DNA of 64,000 nucleotides from QHXQ01 sp045807745 (GTDB taxonomy: Bacteria > Acidobacteriota > Blastocatellia > Pyrinomonadales > Pyrinomonadaceae): positions 1 to 64,000 of the forward strand of contig JBJMGT010000012.1 of the NCBI GenBank assembly GCA_045807745.1, in the 5' to 3' direction. The notes below the pieces were generated by a model, which was given only the letters and a program-made list of their open reading frames with translations, had not been told where the DNA came from and did no database searches. Shown piece after piece: positions 50,707 to 59,908 of the stretch. The stretch's first letter is position 1; each line of letters begins with the position of its first letter. Position numbers and translations under genes: made by a program.

Positions 50707-52206
50707 CTAACGGGGCTTCGTTGGCGCTGGCTTCGGATGTGTGAGGTCGACCAGTTCAGCATATAGACGCAGCGTGGTGTCGCCTGAGTTGCGCATGACT
50801 GCGAGCAGTTCGGTCGGCGATCTGTCTCTGCCCGCTTGCGCCCGCCCGATGAGTGCGTTGGCGTGGAGCAGCCACTCGATGCGACTCTCCTGTTGGATGT
50901 TGTTATCGCGCAGGAAACGCACGAAGCTGCTGAGAATCACGGAGCGAGTCGGGCCGGTCGGCACGATTTCGAGGAGCGCTTCGTAGAGATTGCACTTCTG
51001 ATGAAAATAGTCGGCCTCCGCGCGCTCGTCCGCCCCGCGCCAGTCTTCCAGTTCGTTCAGAAATTCGGTCAAACTCTGTAACCAGACATTGCTGTCCGCC
51101 CCCCCTTTGGCCGGCGGTATCTCTTCGTCGCCAAAGCGCAGCCGTTTGTACTTCATCAGCAGCGCTTTCGCGCTCGGCGTTGTCCAGTATGCATCTACCT
51201 GAGCCGCAGGTTCGATCTTGCGCGGCCCAACTTCGTCCGGCGTGATCGGCGGCTCTAGCCATTCGTTCACAAACTTGAGATAGCCACCTTCTGCAAAATC
51301 CTTATCAACATTAACTACGCTATCAGCGCACTGCGCGGCATTTAGATTGCGCACGAGGTACGCGCGAAATATCTGCGGCAACTCGCCCGTGACCGCGTCT
51401 CTCTTTTTGCTGGTCGTGATGAGATCGTATATGCCGCGCACCACGCTACCGTAGCGCACAGTGAGCGTGAACGAGCGCGGGTCGCCCGCGATCTTCTTCA
51501 AGGCGAGTTGGAAGGCCAGCACTAGATCGGCCAGTTGAGCCGGCGTCGTGTCGAGCGCGAGGATCGTCCGCACGCTCTGTGCGACTTGCAACGGCGAGAC
51601 CATGTTGTCGAGATAAGGCAACATAAACTCCACGTGCTTGCCTTGCTGCCGCTCCTTCGCGCTGAACGTCGTTTTGACTATCTCTCTGAGCGTGTCGTAA
51701 TAGTCGTCGAGATCGTAGTAGAGCGCGTCGGCGCAAGTCAGCGGCTCAAGTTTGGGCGGCGCTATGTCGGCGAACAGCTTGCGCGCTCTTGCGCCGTCTA
51801 TCGGCAGCAGCAGCCTGAGCGCGCGACATTGCAGTGATAGAGCATCAAGCTTTAGATCATAGGCGAACGAGAGATAGCCGGTGCGCGTGTCCACCATCCC
51901 ACCCCATGCTCGACGTTTGAGCGGTTGCTGCGCATCGGCCGCGCGCCGGTAAGCTTCTTCCAGCAGCTCAATCTTGCGCGTTTGCTCCGGCACCAGCCCC
52001 GCTTCGACTACGCGCAACAACAGATCGGCCGCAATCTCCGGGCGCGCGAGCTGAGCGCCGAGCAGGAACGTCTCGACCTCGACGGGTAACTTGCGCCGCT
52101 CCTGACTCTTCGGTACAGGGGCGGCCGCGCGCGGCGGCTGCCCGACCGCGCTGCTGACGGCGATCAACGCAAAGAGTAAAGCCGTGATCGATCTGTTAAT
52201 GCGCAT
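50707..52206 (-). CDS. Secreted hypothetical protein
   Basis: 499 residues if ATG 52206 is used, which gives a good signal peptide (INRSITALLFALIAVSSAVG); ATGs at 52245 and 52296 are possible. The mature protein is alpha-helical with no known domain: LARPEIAADLLLRVVEAGLV, RKIELLEEAYRRAADAQQPL, DLVLAFQLALKKIAGDPRS. The pattern suggests TPR-like or ARM-like helical repeats, but no consensus fits. It is a common type of uncharacterised exported protein in Acidobacteria. It is transcribed toward the HD-GYP gene. Confidence 0.65.
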   Translation of the reverse strand: MRINRSITALLFALIAVSSAVGQPPRAAAPVPKSQERRKLPVEVETFLLGAQLARPEIAADLLLRVVEAGLVPEQTRKIELLEEAYRRAADAQQPLKRRAWGGMVDTRTGYLSFAYDLKLDALSLQCRALRLLLPIDGARARKLFADIAPPKLEPLTCADALYYDLDDYYDTLREIVKTTFSAKERQQGKHVEFMLPYLDNMVSPLQVAQSVRTILALDTTPAQLADLVLAFQLALKKIAGDPRSFTLTVRYGSVVRGIYDLITTSKKRDAVTGELPQIFRAYLVRNLNAAQCADSVVNVDKDFAEGGYLKFVNEWLEPPITPDEVGPRKIEPAAQVDAYWTTPSAKALLMKYKRLRFGDEEIPPAKGGADSNVWLQSLTEFLNELEDWRGADERAEADYFHQKCNLYEALLEIVPTGPTRSVILSSFVRFLRDNNIQQESRIEWLLHANALIGRAQAGRDRSPTELLAVMRNSGDTTLRLYAELVDLTHPKPAPTKPR

Positions 52207-52364
52207 TAATGATCTTGCGGCCGCTATGCGTGAGTTAAGCTGCATGCTTGACAACGAGAATATATCTCGCACCGCCGGCCAAAAAGCGCCGCGCAAGCGA
52301 TAGTATTATGCACGCGGTCAAAGTCAAAAGGTTCAATTATCCGCCCAGTCTGTTTGCTTAGTTC

Positions 52365-52393
52365 TTGACATTCCTCGTCGCATCGCTTTCAAT
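52365..52393 (+). promoter_or_regulatory. Possible sigma-70-type promoter of the sensor kinase gene
   Basis: TTGACA (52365-52370), 17 bases, then TTCAAT (52388-52393, four of six to TATAAT), about 110 bases before the kinase start. The -35 box is perfect; the -10 box is weak. Confidence 0.35.
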
Positions 52394-52504
52394 CAAAGAG
52401 CGGCGTGTGCGGCGTCCTGTCCGGCCCCTGCACGCGCCCACAGGCTGTGGGTTCACCGAAATTCAACCAGCGCGCAAGCGGCGCGTCCTACCCCCGATTT
52501 CCGA

Positions 52505-54616
52505 ATGCAGAAAGCGTTACGCAACGAAGGCATGCCGGCCGCCGTCAATCAGCTTACCAAGACTGCCACGCTGTTGGTCGTCGAAGCGGACGAGCACGAC
52601 CGCGCGACGCTTAGCCGCGCGCTCGAAGCGGGGCCGTACCGTGTGCTGAGCGCGGCCGACGCGCCCACGGCGCTCAGGCTGTTGCACGAGGCGCACAGCG
52701 ATCTGATCCTGCTCGCCAGCGAGATGCCGGGCGTGGACGGTCTCGCCTTGTGTCGCGTGCTGCGCGCGCAGGCGGCGACGAAGCGTTTGCCGATCATCGT
52801 GCTCGCCGGGCGCGACGAAGCGGAGTTGGCCGTGAACGCGTTCGCGGCGGGCGCGGATGATCTGGTCGTCAAACCGGCGACGGGGCGCGAACTGTTGTCG
52901 CGCGTGAGCGCGCACTTGGAAGCGGCGCGACGCGAGCGTGCGCTCGCGGGCAGCAATCGCGAGTTGGGTTTTCTCGCGGACTTGGGGCGCGGCTTGCTCG
53001 TCGCGCTTGAGCCGCTGCAAGTTGTCCGGCGCGTGGCGGGCGCGACCTACGAAGCTGCGAACGCTGCGCTCTGTGCGGCTGTGGTCGAAGCGCGTGTGGG
53101 CGTCGATCAGGAAAACACGGCGGCGGTCAACGAACTCGTCGGGTGCGTGTTCGACCGCGAGGGCAGCGCGGAAGATACGCAACTGGTGGACGCACGCCGC
53201 TTGCGCGGCTGGTTGCAGACGAAGCCATCGGCGGCCGTCATGTTTACGACGCGCGCGGATTTCTTCTTGCGCGATGAAGCGCATGCGGCCGAATACGTCG
53301 CGCCCTTACGCTTCGCCGGACAGACGCTGGGCGCGCTCGTCGTCGCGTTCGACCGGGCGGCCGACTGCGGCGAGACGGAAGCGCGGCTCATCGATGCGGC
53401 GGCGCAGCAGGCGGCGCTCGCCATGCACATCTCGTCTCTGTACGCGGCGGCGCGCGCATCAAGCGTCAGTCTTGCGCGCGAGGTCGAGCGCCGCACGGCC
53501 GAAGCGGAGGCGCAGCGGCGTTTTACCGAAGCGATCATCGACAGCTTACCGATCTCGCTCTATGCGGTTGACCGCACGCATCGCATCGTCGCGTGGAATC
53601 GCAATCGCGAGTTGGGCGGGCAGGGCATCCCGCGCCACAATGCGCTGGGCCGGAACATCTTCGACGTGTTGACGCGCCAGCCGCGCGCCACGCTCGCGCA
53701 CGAGTTCGCCCGTGCCTTTGAGACCGGCCAGATCGAGCGCATCGAACAGGAGAGCACAGACACGGACGGGCGCACGCGCCACTGGCTCGTCAGCAAAATC
53801 CCGATGCGCGCTGTGGGCGACGACATCTCACATGTCATCACAGTCGGCGAAGACATCACGGCGCGCGTCGAAGCCAACCGGGCCGTCGCACGCACGGAGA
53901 AACTCGCCGCCGTGGGTCGTCTGGCGGCCGGCGTCGTGCATGAGATCAATAATCCGTTGGCGACTATCGCCGCGTGCGCCGAGTCGATGGAGACGCGCGT
54001 GCACGAGGGCGCGTTCGGCGACTCGAAAGATGTCAGCGATCTGCGCGAATATCTCGCGCTCATTCGGAGCGAAGCCTTTCGTTGCAAGCAGATCACAAAC
54101 GGCTTGCTCGACTTCAGTCGCAATCGCGCGGGCCAACCAGCGCCCGTGTCTCTGACGGAGGTGGTCAAGGCGGCGGCGCGGCTCTTGCGCCATCAACGGC
54201 GCGCGCGCAACGTCGAATTTGCGGTTGCAGTCGCTGATAATCTTGCGCCGGTCGCGGGCGACGTGGGGCAGTTGCAGCAGGTCGTCATCATCCTCGCCGA
54301 GAACGCGATTGATGCGATGCCGCAGGGCGGGACGCTGACTCTGCGCACGTACAACGAGGGCGGCGGCGTCTGCTTGCAGGTGCGCGACACGGGCGTCGGG
54401 ATCGCACAGGAGAACGTGGCGAAGATTTTCGATCCGTTCTTTACGACCAAAGAGGTCGGGCGCGGGACGGGGCTAGGGTTAGCCGTCTGTTATGGTATTG
54501 TGACGGAGCACGGCGGGCGCATCGCGGTCGATTCCGCCGTTGGGCGCGGAACGACGTTCACCGTCTCCTTGCCCGCGCTAAATGAAGACATAAGAGAGGG
54601 AGAGCGAGCGAGTTGA
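52505..54616 (+). CDS. Hybrid sensor histidine kinase with pseudo-receiver, GAF and PAS domains
   Basis: 703 residues. N-terminal receiver-like domain (20-135): TLLVVEADEHDRATLSRAL, LILLASEMPGVDGL and VKPATGRELL; the phospho-accepting Asp is replaced by Ala (A71), so it cannot be phosphorylated in the usual way. GAF-like region (about 150-320), coiled helix, PAS domain (about 345-465: FTEAIIDSLPISLYAVDRTH), HisKA with VGRLAAGVVHEINNPLATIA (H-box), and HATPase_c with ILAENAIDAMPQGG, DTGVGIAQENVAKIFDPFFT and GRGTGLGLAV. Its stop overlaps the start of the NtrC-type regulator (TTGA), so the two are a coupled pair. Confidence 0.92.
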   Translation: MQKALRNEGMPAAVNQLTKTATLLVVEADEHDRATLSRALEAGPYRVLSAADAPTALRLLHEAHSDLILLASEMPGVDGLALCRVLRAQAATKRLPIIVLAGRDEAELAVNAFAAGADDLVVKPATGRELLSRVSAHLEAARRERALAGSNRELGFLADLGRGLLVALEPLQVVRRVAGATYEAANAALCAAVVEARVGVDQENTAAVNELVGCVFDREGSAEDTQLVDARRLRGWLQTKPSAAVMFTTRADFFLRDEAHAAEYVAPLRFAGQTLGALVVAFDRAADCGETEARLIDAAAQQAALAMHISSLYAAARASSVSLAREVERRTAEAEAQRRFTEAIIDSLPISLYAVDRTHRIVAWNRNRELGGQGIPRHNALGRNIFDVLTRQPRATLAHEFARAFETGQIERIEQESTDTDGRTRHWLVSKIPMRAVGDDISHVITVGEDITARVEANRAVARTEKLAAVGRLAAGVVHEINNPLATIAACAESMETRVHEGAFGDSKDVSDLREYLALIRSEAFRCKQITNGLLDFSRNRAGQPAPVSLTEVVKAAARLLRHQRRARNVEFAVAVADNLAPVAGDVGQLQQVVIILAENAIDAMPQGGTLTLRTYNEGGGVCLQVRDTGVGIAQENVAKIFDPFFTTKEVGRGTGLGLAVCYGIVTEHGGRIAVDSAVGRGTTFTVSLPALNEDIREGERAS

Positions 54617-56010
54617 GCACACCGTTGCTGACCAGAATCATTGTTGCCGAGGACGAGGCCAACCTGCGGCTCGTGCTGCAAAAGGAGTTGGAGCGAGCAG
54701 GCTACGGAGTGCGCGTCGCGCCGGACGGTGAGGCGGCGCTGAAGCTGTTGGAAGAGTCGAACGTGGACGTGATGCTCTGCGACATTAATATGCCGCGCAT
54801 GGACGGCATGGAGTTGTTGCGCCGCGTCCATCAACGCCCGAACCCGCCTGAAGTGATCATGCTCACGGGACATGCCACCGTCGAGACCGCCATCGAGGCG
54901 ATGAAGCTCGGCGCTTACGATTATCTCTCAAAGCCTTATCACATCACGGAACTCGACGCGCTGGTGAAGCAGGCGGCCGAGAAGCGGCGTTTGCGCGTGG
55001 ACAATCAACGTCTGCGCGCGCAGATCGCGCGGCAGTCGGATGTGCCCGACATCGTGTTCGATTCGGCGGCGATGCGCGAGTCGATGCGTCTGGTCGAGCG
55101 CGTCGCGCCGTCGGAAGCGTCCGTTTTGATCACAGGCGAGTCGGGGACGGGCAAAGAGTTGATCGCGCACGCGATTCATCGTCTGTCGCAACGGCGCGAT
55201 GGCTCATTCATCGATCTGAACTGCGCCGCGTTCACCGAATCGCTGCTTGAATCGGAACTGTTCGGGCATGAAGCGGGCGCGTTCTCCGGTGCGAAGGCAC
55301 GCAAGCTCGGCTTGTTCGAGTTGGCCGACAACGGCACGCTGTTCTTGGATGAGGTGACAGAGCTGCCAGCCCCGTTGCAGTCGAAGCTGCTGCGCGCGAT
55401 TGAGACGCGCTCGTTCTATCGTGTGGGCGCGGTGCGCAAGGTGCAGGTGAACGTCCGCATTGTTGCGGCGACGAATCGCGACATCAGTCAGGCCGTGGCG
55501 GACGGCTCGTTCCGCGCCGACCTGCTCTATCGCATCAACGGTTTCCAGATCACGCTCGCCCCGCTGCGCGAGCGCACAGAAGACATCGAGCCGCTCACGC
55601 GCTACCTGCTCAAGAAACTCGGCGGGCCGCATCCGCCCGACATTGCGCCGGAGGCTTTGGACGCGTTGCGGCGCTACGACTGGCCCGGTAACGTCCGCCA
55701 GTTGCGCAACAGTCTGGAGCGCGGCGTGCTGCTCGCCAACGACGGGCGCATCACACTCAGCGAACTCTCGCCGGAAATCCTGCACCCGGCTGGCACGTCC
55801 GCGCCGACCGCGGCGGCTGCGGTCGCCAGCGCTTCAGCCGCGAACGAGCAGGGCGGCGTGCCACCTTTACGCGAAGTCGAACGCCAGCAGATTCTCGCCG
55901 CGCTTGAGCAGACCAACTGGCATCGCGGCAAAACGGCCGAGCTACTCGGCATCTCGCCTTCAACGCTCTATCGTCGGTTGCGCGATTACAACCTGATGCG
56001 CCGCCACTAA
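54613..56010 (+). CDS. NtrC-family sigma-54-dependent response regulator
   Basis: 465 residues starting at TTG 54613 and overlapping the kinase stop by four bases. Receiver domain with phospho-Asp in VMLCDINMPRMDGMEL (D57) and KPYH; AAA+ domain with GESGTGKELIAHAIH (Walker A), LFGHEAGAFSGAKARKLGLF (the sigma-54 loop GAFTGA reads GAFSGA), LFLDEVTELP (Walker B), RLLYRINGFQ region and RYDWPGNVRQLRNSLER; C-terminal Fis-type HTH with WHRGKTAELLGISPSTLYRR. It activates sigma-54 promoters. GAFSGA retains the residue shape of GAFTGA, so it is probably functional. Targets unknown. Confidence 0.95.
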   Translation: MSTPLLTRIIVAEDEANLRLVLQKELERAGYGVRVAPDGEAALKLLEESNVDVMLCDINMPRMDGMELLRRVHQRPNPPEVIMLTGHATVETAIEAMKLGAYDYLSKPYHITELDALVKQAAEKRRLRVDNQRLRAQIARQSDVPDIVFDSAAMRESMRLVERVAPSEASVLITGESGTGKELIAHAIHRLSQRRDGSFIDLNCAAFTESLLESELFGHEAGAFSGAKARKLGLFELADNGTLFLDEVTELPAPLQSKLLRAIETRSFYRVGAVRKVQVNVRIVAATNRDISQAVADGSFRADLLYRINGFQITLAPLRERTEDIEPLTRYLLKKLGGPHPPDIAPEALDALRRYDWPGNVRQLRNSLERGVLLANDGRITLSELSPEILHPAGTSAPTAAAAVASASAANEQGGVPPLREVERQQILAALEQTNWHRGKTAELLGISPSTLYRRLRDYNLMRRH

Positions 56011-56115
56011 CAGGCCATAAAGCTTCAGGGGCAGAGCCGAAGCGCTGCCCCTGCTAACTTTCTTCAACGCCGCGCGTGTACCTCTCCCACAACTCTCCGG
56101 CAGCCCTGATTACCG

Positions 56116-56452
56116 TTACTGTCGCCCGCCATGACCATCGGCGATGTGTCGCTCCAAGACAGCGATCAGAGCATTAATGCGTTCGTCCGTCTTCGCCATC
56201 TTCTCATCCGTCTCCGCCATCTGCCTGTTGGTAGCAGCTTGTGCTTCGCGCAGCGCGTTAATCTCACCTTCATGTGATTCGGCGATGACGAGCAGCGCGC
56301 GCACGCTCGTCTCCGTCCGCTCCCATCTCTCTTCGGCGCTGCACGGTGGCGAGACCGTCCACCTGACTGGCCAAGTTATCCACCTTAACGACCAATTGCG
56401 CGTGCTGTTCGAGGATGAACTGCATGGCGCGTTCAAGTTCTTCGCTGGTCAT
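56116..56452 (-). pseudogene. Small coiled-coil protein gene with a frameshift
   Basis: The ATG at 56452 opens with MTSEELERAMQFILEQHAQL and VVKVDNLASQVDGLATVQ. After about codon 38 the frame that keeps family sense shifts by one base (around 56335-56341) and continues AEERWERTETSVRALLVIAE, then INALREAQAATNRQMAETDE to the stop at 56116. The joined product is a short helical/coiled-coil protein of a type frequent in Acidobacteria. One base inserted (or two lost) explains the break. It could be an assembly error. Confidence 0.65.
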
Positions 56453-56464
56453 AAGACTACCTCG

Positions 56465-57667
56465 CTAGACGCTGGATGAGGATGTTGCGCCGTCGCTGCG
56501 TTTGTCCTCCGGTATCTTTTCGAGCAGACGGCGCGCGTCCTCCGCCTTGCCGGGTTGGCCCGTGCGGACGTAGAGGTTGATCAAGCGGCGCAGGACTTCT
56601 GAGTTGGCCGGCGCAAGCCGGCGCGCACTCTCGAAATGTTTGATCGCTTCGATGTCGCGCCCTGCGGCTTCGAGGAGCGCGCCGGTCTGCACACGCGCGT
56701 ATAACTCGCCGCCCGCGCGCGCGAAGCTGCGATAAGCGTCGTCAAACTTTTGCAACCGGCCGTAGACGAGCGCGAGGTTGTTGGCGACTTGCCGGTTTGC
56801 CGGGTCGAGCCGCGCGGCCGACTTCAGACGCGCGAGCGCATCTGCGTAGCGGTCGTCCAGATAGAGCGAATAGCCGAGATTGTTGAGCGTCGCGGCGTCT
56901 TTGGGCGCGGCCGTGAGTGCGCGTTCGTAAGCGTCCTGCGCCAGCTTGTGTTGGCCCAAGCGATCATAAGCAAGCCCGAGCAGATTGTTCGCCGCGATCA
57001 GATCGGGGCCCGTCACGGCGGCGACCGAAAGCTGCGCGATGGCTTCGTTGGTGTCGCCGCGTTCGAGCAATGCGCGCCCCTGCGAGAGCGGATCACGCGC
57101 GACGCCTTCGAGTATGGGCGTGAATATATTCTGCGTTTGCGGCTGGGGCAGTGGCGCGGGGGCGGTCGGCGCAGGGCGTTCGGTGAACGTGGGCGTATTG
57201 CCGCCCGCGACCTCCGGCCGCACCTTGCGCGCATCTGCGGTGCGCTGTTGTGCGTCTATACTCGACTGTGTCCGCGCCGTGTTTGTGAGCACGGGTTCAG
57301 GTATTGGCGCGGGTTCGACCTGCGGCGCTGCGGCCACTTGCGTCGGGCGCGCTGGCGCAGGTGCACGCTTGGCCGTCGCGTCTTTCTTCCGCCCGCCAAA
57401 GAGTCTGGCGAGCGCGCGAAAGGGCGCGGCCAGTGCGTGCCAGAATGCGTTCCCGTGCTTCTGCGGCGGCGCGGCCGAAGCCGCATGATCAGTCATCGTC
57501 ACGTCCGCGCCAACGGCCCCGTTTGAGCTTGACACGCCGGGTTGCGCCGCGTCGCTCGCCGCCTGCGCGTTGATGTCAGTGGCGAAGTTGGTGCGGGCGG
57601 GCGCGACAGCCGCATTGGCAGCCAGCGCGCAGACCAACATGAACGAGACGACTCGCAGTAGACGCAT
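56465..57667 (-). CDS. Secreted tetratricopeptide-repeat protein
   Basis: 400 residues, signal peptide LRVVSFMLVCALAANAAVA. Residues 30-200 are Ala/Pro-rich and disordered; 200-390 hold TPRs: RGDTNEAIAQLSVAAVTG, ANNLLGLAYDRLGQHKLAQD, LNNLGYSLYLDDRYADALAR, VANNLALVYGRLQKFDDAYR and LRRLINLYVRTGQPGKAED. The 'YERALTAAPKDAATLNNLGY' pattern is classic. Likely a periplasmic scaffold. It is followed at 12 bases by the frameshifted gene. Confidence 0.8.
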   Translation of the reverse strand: MRLLRVVSFMLVCALAANAAVAPARTNFATDINAQAASDAAQPGVSSSNGAVGADVTMTDHAASAAPPQKHGNAFWHALAAPFRALARLFGGRKKDATAKRAPAPARPTQVAAAPQVEPAPIPEPVLTNTARTQSSIDAQQRTADARKVRPEVAGGNTPTFTERPAPTAPAPLPQPQTQNIFTPILEGVARDPLSQGRALLERGDTNEAIAQLSVAAVTGPDLIAANNLLGLAYDRLGQHKLAQDAYERALTAAPKDAATLNNLGYSLYLDDRYADALARLKSAARLDPANRQVANNLALVYGRLQKFDDAYRSFARAGGELYARVQTGALLEAAGRDIEAIKHFESARRLAPANSEVLRRLINLYVRTGQPGKAEDARRLLEKIPEDKRSDGATSSSSV

Positions 57668-57898
57668 GATCTTGCTCCTTGAAGTTTGGCCGGCTCGCTT
57701 GCGCGAAGGGGGCCGCGCAAGCGATGCTCTGATCGGACAAGAAGGATTGTAGGGCCGGTGCGCGGGCAGGTCAAAAGGGTTGGGCTAGACGGATTGAAGC
57801 ACGAGCGAAAAAATTGCATTGGCGCGCCGCTGCTATGAATGGCAAGAGAAACAGGCACTGACCGTGCTGAATTTCTCAGGCACGCTGTCATTGCCAAT

Positions 57899-58327
57899 TC
57901 AGCCGGCGCTATTCGCGAAAGACCGGCGCAATGCGGCGGAAATTTCCACGGCGCGGCGGGTGTCGAGGTTCATGGCCACCTGCACGAGCACGGCCCGGAC
58001 GCAGAGCGTCTGATCGCTCGCGCGGCGCAAGTTGTACTCAAAGGTCGCGGAACTGTGCCCGACGTGCGTAACGGAGACAGACACATCAACTCCGTCGCCG
58101 TAGACGAGTGGCGCGAAGAATTCGGCCTGCACGTTCACGGTCGGGAAGCCGATGCGCTCACGCGTCAGCAGTTGCGCATACGAACTGCCGCACCGCGCGG
58201 CAAAGAACTCTTCCATTGCCGCGTGGCAGTAGTGGAACAAGACAGGGTAATAGACCAGCCCGGCCGGGTCGGTCTCGCCGAAGCGGACAATGATGCGGGT
58301 GGAGAAAGGCAAGGATGCAGGCTGCAT
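57899..58327 (-). CDS. Acyl-CoA thioesterase, hotdog fold (4-hydroxybenzoyl-CoA thioesterase/YbgC type)
   Basis: 142 residues. RIIVRFGETDPAGLVYYPVL matches the conserved VRYxDTDxxGxVYY motif of YbgC/4-HBT proteins, with the catalytic Asp in ETD, followed by FHYCHAAMEEFF and VNVQAEFFAPLVYGDGVDVS. Length fits the family. It lies 28 bases after an aryl-CoA ligase gene on the same strand, so it could hydrolyse an aromatic acyl-CoA made or met by that enzyme, as in benzoate pathways. Confidence 0.85.
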   Translation of the reverse strand: MQPASLPFSTRIIVRFGETDPAGLVYYPVLFHYCHAAMEEFFAARCGSSYAQLLTRERIGFPTVNVQAEFFAPLVYGDGVDVSVSVTHVGHSSATFEYNLRRASDQTLCVRAVLVQVAMNLDTRRAVEISAALRRSFANSAG

Positions 58328-58355
58328 GATGCAGGATGAAAGATGAAGGACTTAT

Positions 58356-59903
58356 TTATCCCGCAGCCTTAAGTTGCTTGCGGTCGATCTTGCCCCGGTC
58401 GTTCTTGGGCAGTGACGAGACGAACTCGATCCAGCGCGGATATTTGTAGCGCGCGAGGCGCGTCTTGACGAACTCTTGGAGCGCTTGCGCTAGCTCATCG
58501 CTTGGCTCGTGCGGCGTGCGCGCGACGACGTAGGCTTTGGGTTTGATGAGACCATCACCGGGGTCGTGCCCGATGACGGCGCATTCGACGACCGCCTCGT
58601 GTTGCAGCAGACAGCTTTCGATCTCGACCGGCGCGACGTAGACGCCGGAGACCTTGAGCATGTCGTCCGTGCGCCCGTGATAGTAGTAGTAGCCCGCCTC
58701 GTCCACGTGAAACTGATCGCCCGTGGTGCACGCGTCGCCCGCGAACGTCTCCTTAGATTTCTCGTGCGCCTGCCAGTAGCACAGAGCGGCCGAGTCGCCC
58801 TTGATGCGCAGCGTCCCCATCTCACCGGTCGGTACGGGTCGCCCTGCGGCGTCGATGATCTCTGCTTCGTAACCGGCAACGATGCGACCGAGACTACCGG
58901 GGCGCACGTCGCCGAGCCGGTTCGTGATGTAGATGTGGAACATCTCGGCCGAGCCGATGCCGTCGAGAATTTCGACGCCGAACGTGCGCAGCCAACGCTC
59001 GTACAACTCGGCCGGCAGTGCCTCGCCCGCCGACAGGCAGAAGCGCAAGTGCGATAGATCACGCCCGGCCGCGCCTGCAACGTTCAGCATCGCGTTGATC
59101 ATCGTCGGCACGCTCGTCAAGACCGTCGGGCGGTAGCGCTCGATCACCTCGAACAACTTTTCCGATGTCGAACGCTCACTAAAGAGTGCGGTCGCGCCGC
59201 CGACCGCGAAGGGAAATAACAGATTCGTGCCGGTCGCATAACCGAAGAAGAGCTTCGGCACGGAGATGGTCAGATCGTGCTCGTTCAGGCCGAGCACGCC
59301 CTTCGCATAACATTCGGTGTTGTACGGCAGATCATGTTGCAGATGCACAGCGCCTTTTGGGTGGCCGGTCGAGCCGGATGTGAACAACCAGATCGCTATG
59401 TCGTCCTTGTGCGTGTCTGCGGGCGGCAACTCATCCGGCATCTGCCCGACGACTTGTGCGAACGATTTGAACTCGCCGCACGTTTCACCCACCACTAACA
59501 CGTTCCGCAAATACTTTGCGCCGCGCGCTCCTTGCGTGAAATTCTCCAACAGCGATTCGTGAATCACCGCCACGCGTGCCCGCGTGTAGGCAAGATAGTA
59601 TTCGTAATCGCTCGCGGGCAGCAGCGGGTTGACCATCGTGATGACCGCACCCATGCGGCTCGCGCCAAACCACGTCCACACAAACTCCGGGCCGTCCGGC
59701 AAAACAATCAGCACGCGGTCTTCGACCGACACGCCCAACTCGCGCAAAGCGTTGCCCGCGCGATTCGCCCAACGCACCGCGTCGCCGTAGGTGTACGTCT
59801 CGTCTTTAAAATACAGACAAGTTTTATGCTCCCGCCCTTCCTCGACGTTGTGATAGAGGAAGTACTCGGCCATGTTGAAGCGTTCAGGAAACTCTACGTG
59901 CAT
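58356..59903 (-). CDS. Benzoate/2-aminobenzoate-CoA ligase-like AMP-forming enzyme
   Basis: 515 residues from ATG 59903 (an in-frame TTG lies three codons earlier). ANL adenylating fold: WLFTSGSTGHPKGAVHLQHD (phosphate loop), FSERSTSEKLFEVIERYRPT, DGIGSAEMFHIYITN (adenine-binding, replacing the usual YGxTE) and CTTGDQFHVDEAGYYYYHGR, KVSGVYVAPVEIESCLLQ, PKNDRGKIDRKQLK with the C-terminal catalytic Lys. The GSAEMFHIYI motif with NMAEYFLYHNVEEGREHKTC at the start is the benzoate-CoA ligase branch. Given kynU and kynA nearby, anthranilate (2-aminobenzoate) is a reasonable substrate; this is inference. Confidence 0.87.
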   Translation of the reverse strand: MHVEFPERFNMAEYFLYHNVEEGREHKTCLYFKDETYTYGDAVRWANRAGNALRELGVSVEDRVLIVLPDGPEFVWTWFGASRMGAVITMVNPLLPASDYEYYLAYTRARVAVIHESLLENFTQGARGAKYLRNVLVVGETCGEFKSFAQVVGQMPDELPPADTHKDDIAIWLFTSGSTGHPKGAVHLQHDLPYNTECYAKGVLGLNEHDLTISVPKLFFGYATGTNLLFPFAVGGATALFSERSTSEKLFEVIERYRPTVLTSVPTMINAMLNVAGAAGRDLSHLRFCLSAGEALPAELYERWLRTFGVEILDGIGSAEMFHIYITNRLGDVRPGSLGRIVAGYEAEIIDAAGRPVPTGEMGTLRIKGDSAALCYWQAHEKSKETFAGDACTTGDQFHVDEAGYYYYHGRTDDMLKVSGVYVAPVEIESCLLQHEAVVECAVIGHDPGDGLIKPKAYVVARTPHEPSDELAQALQEFVKTRLARYKYPRWIEFVSSLPKNDRGKIDRKQLKAAG

Positions 59904-59908
59904 CGCTC

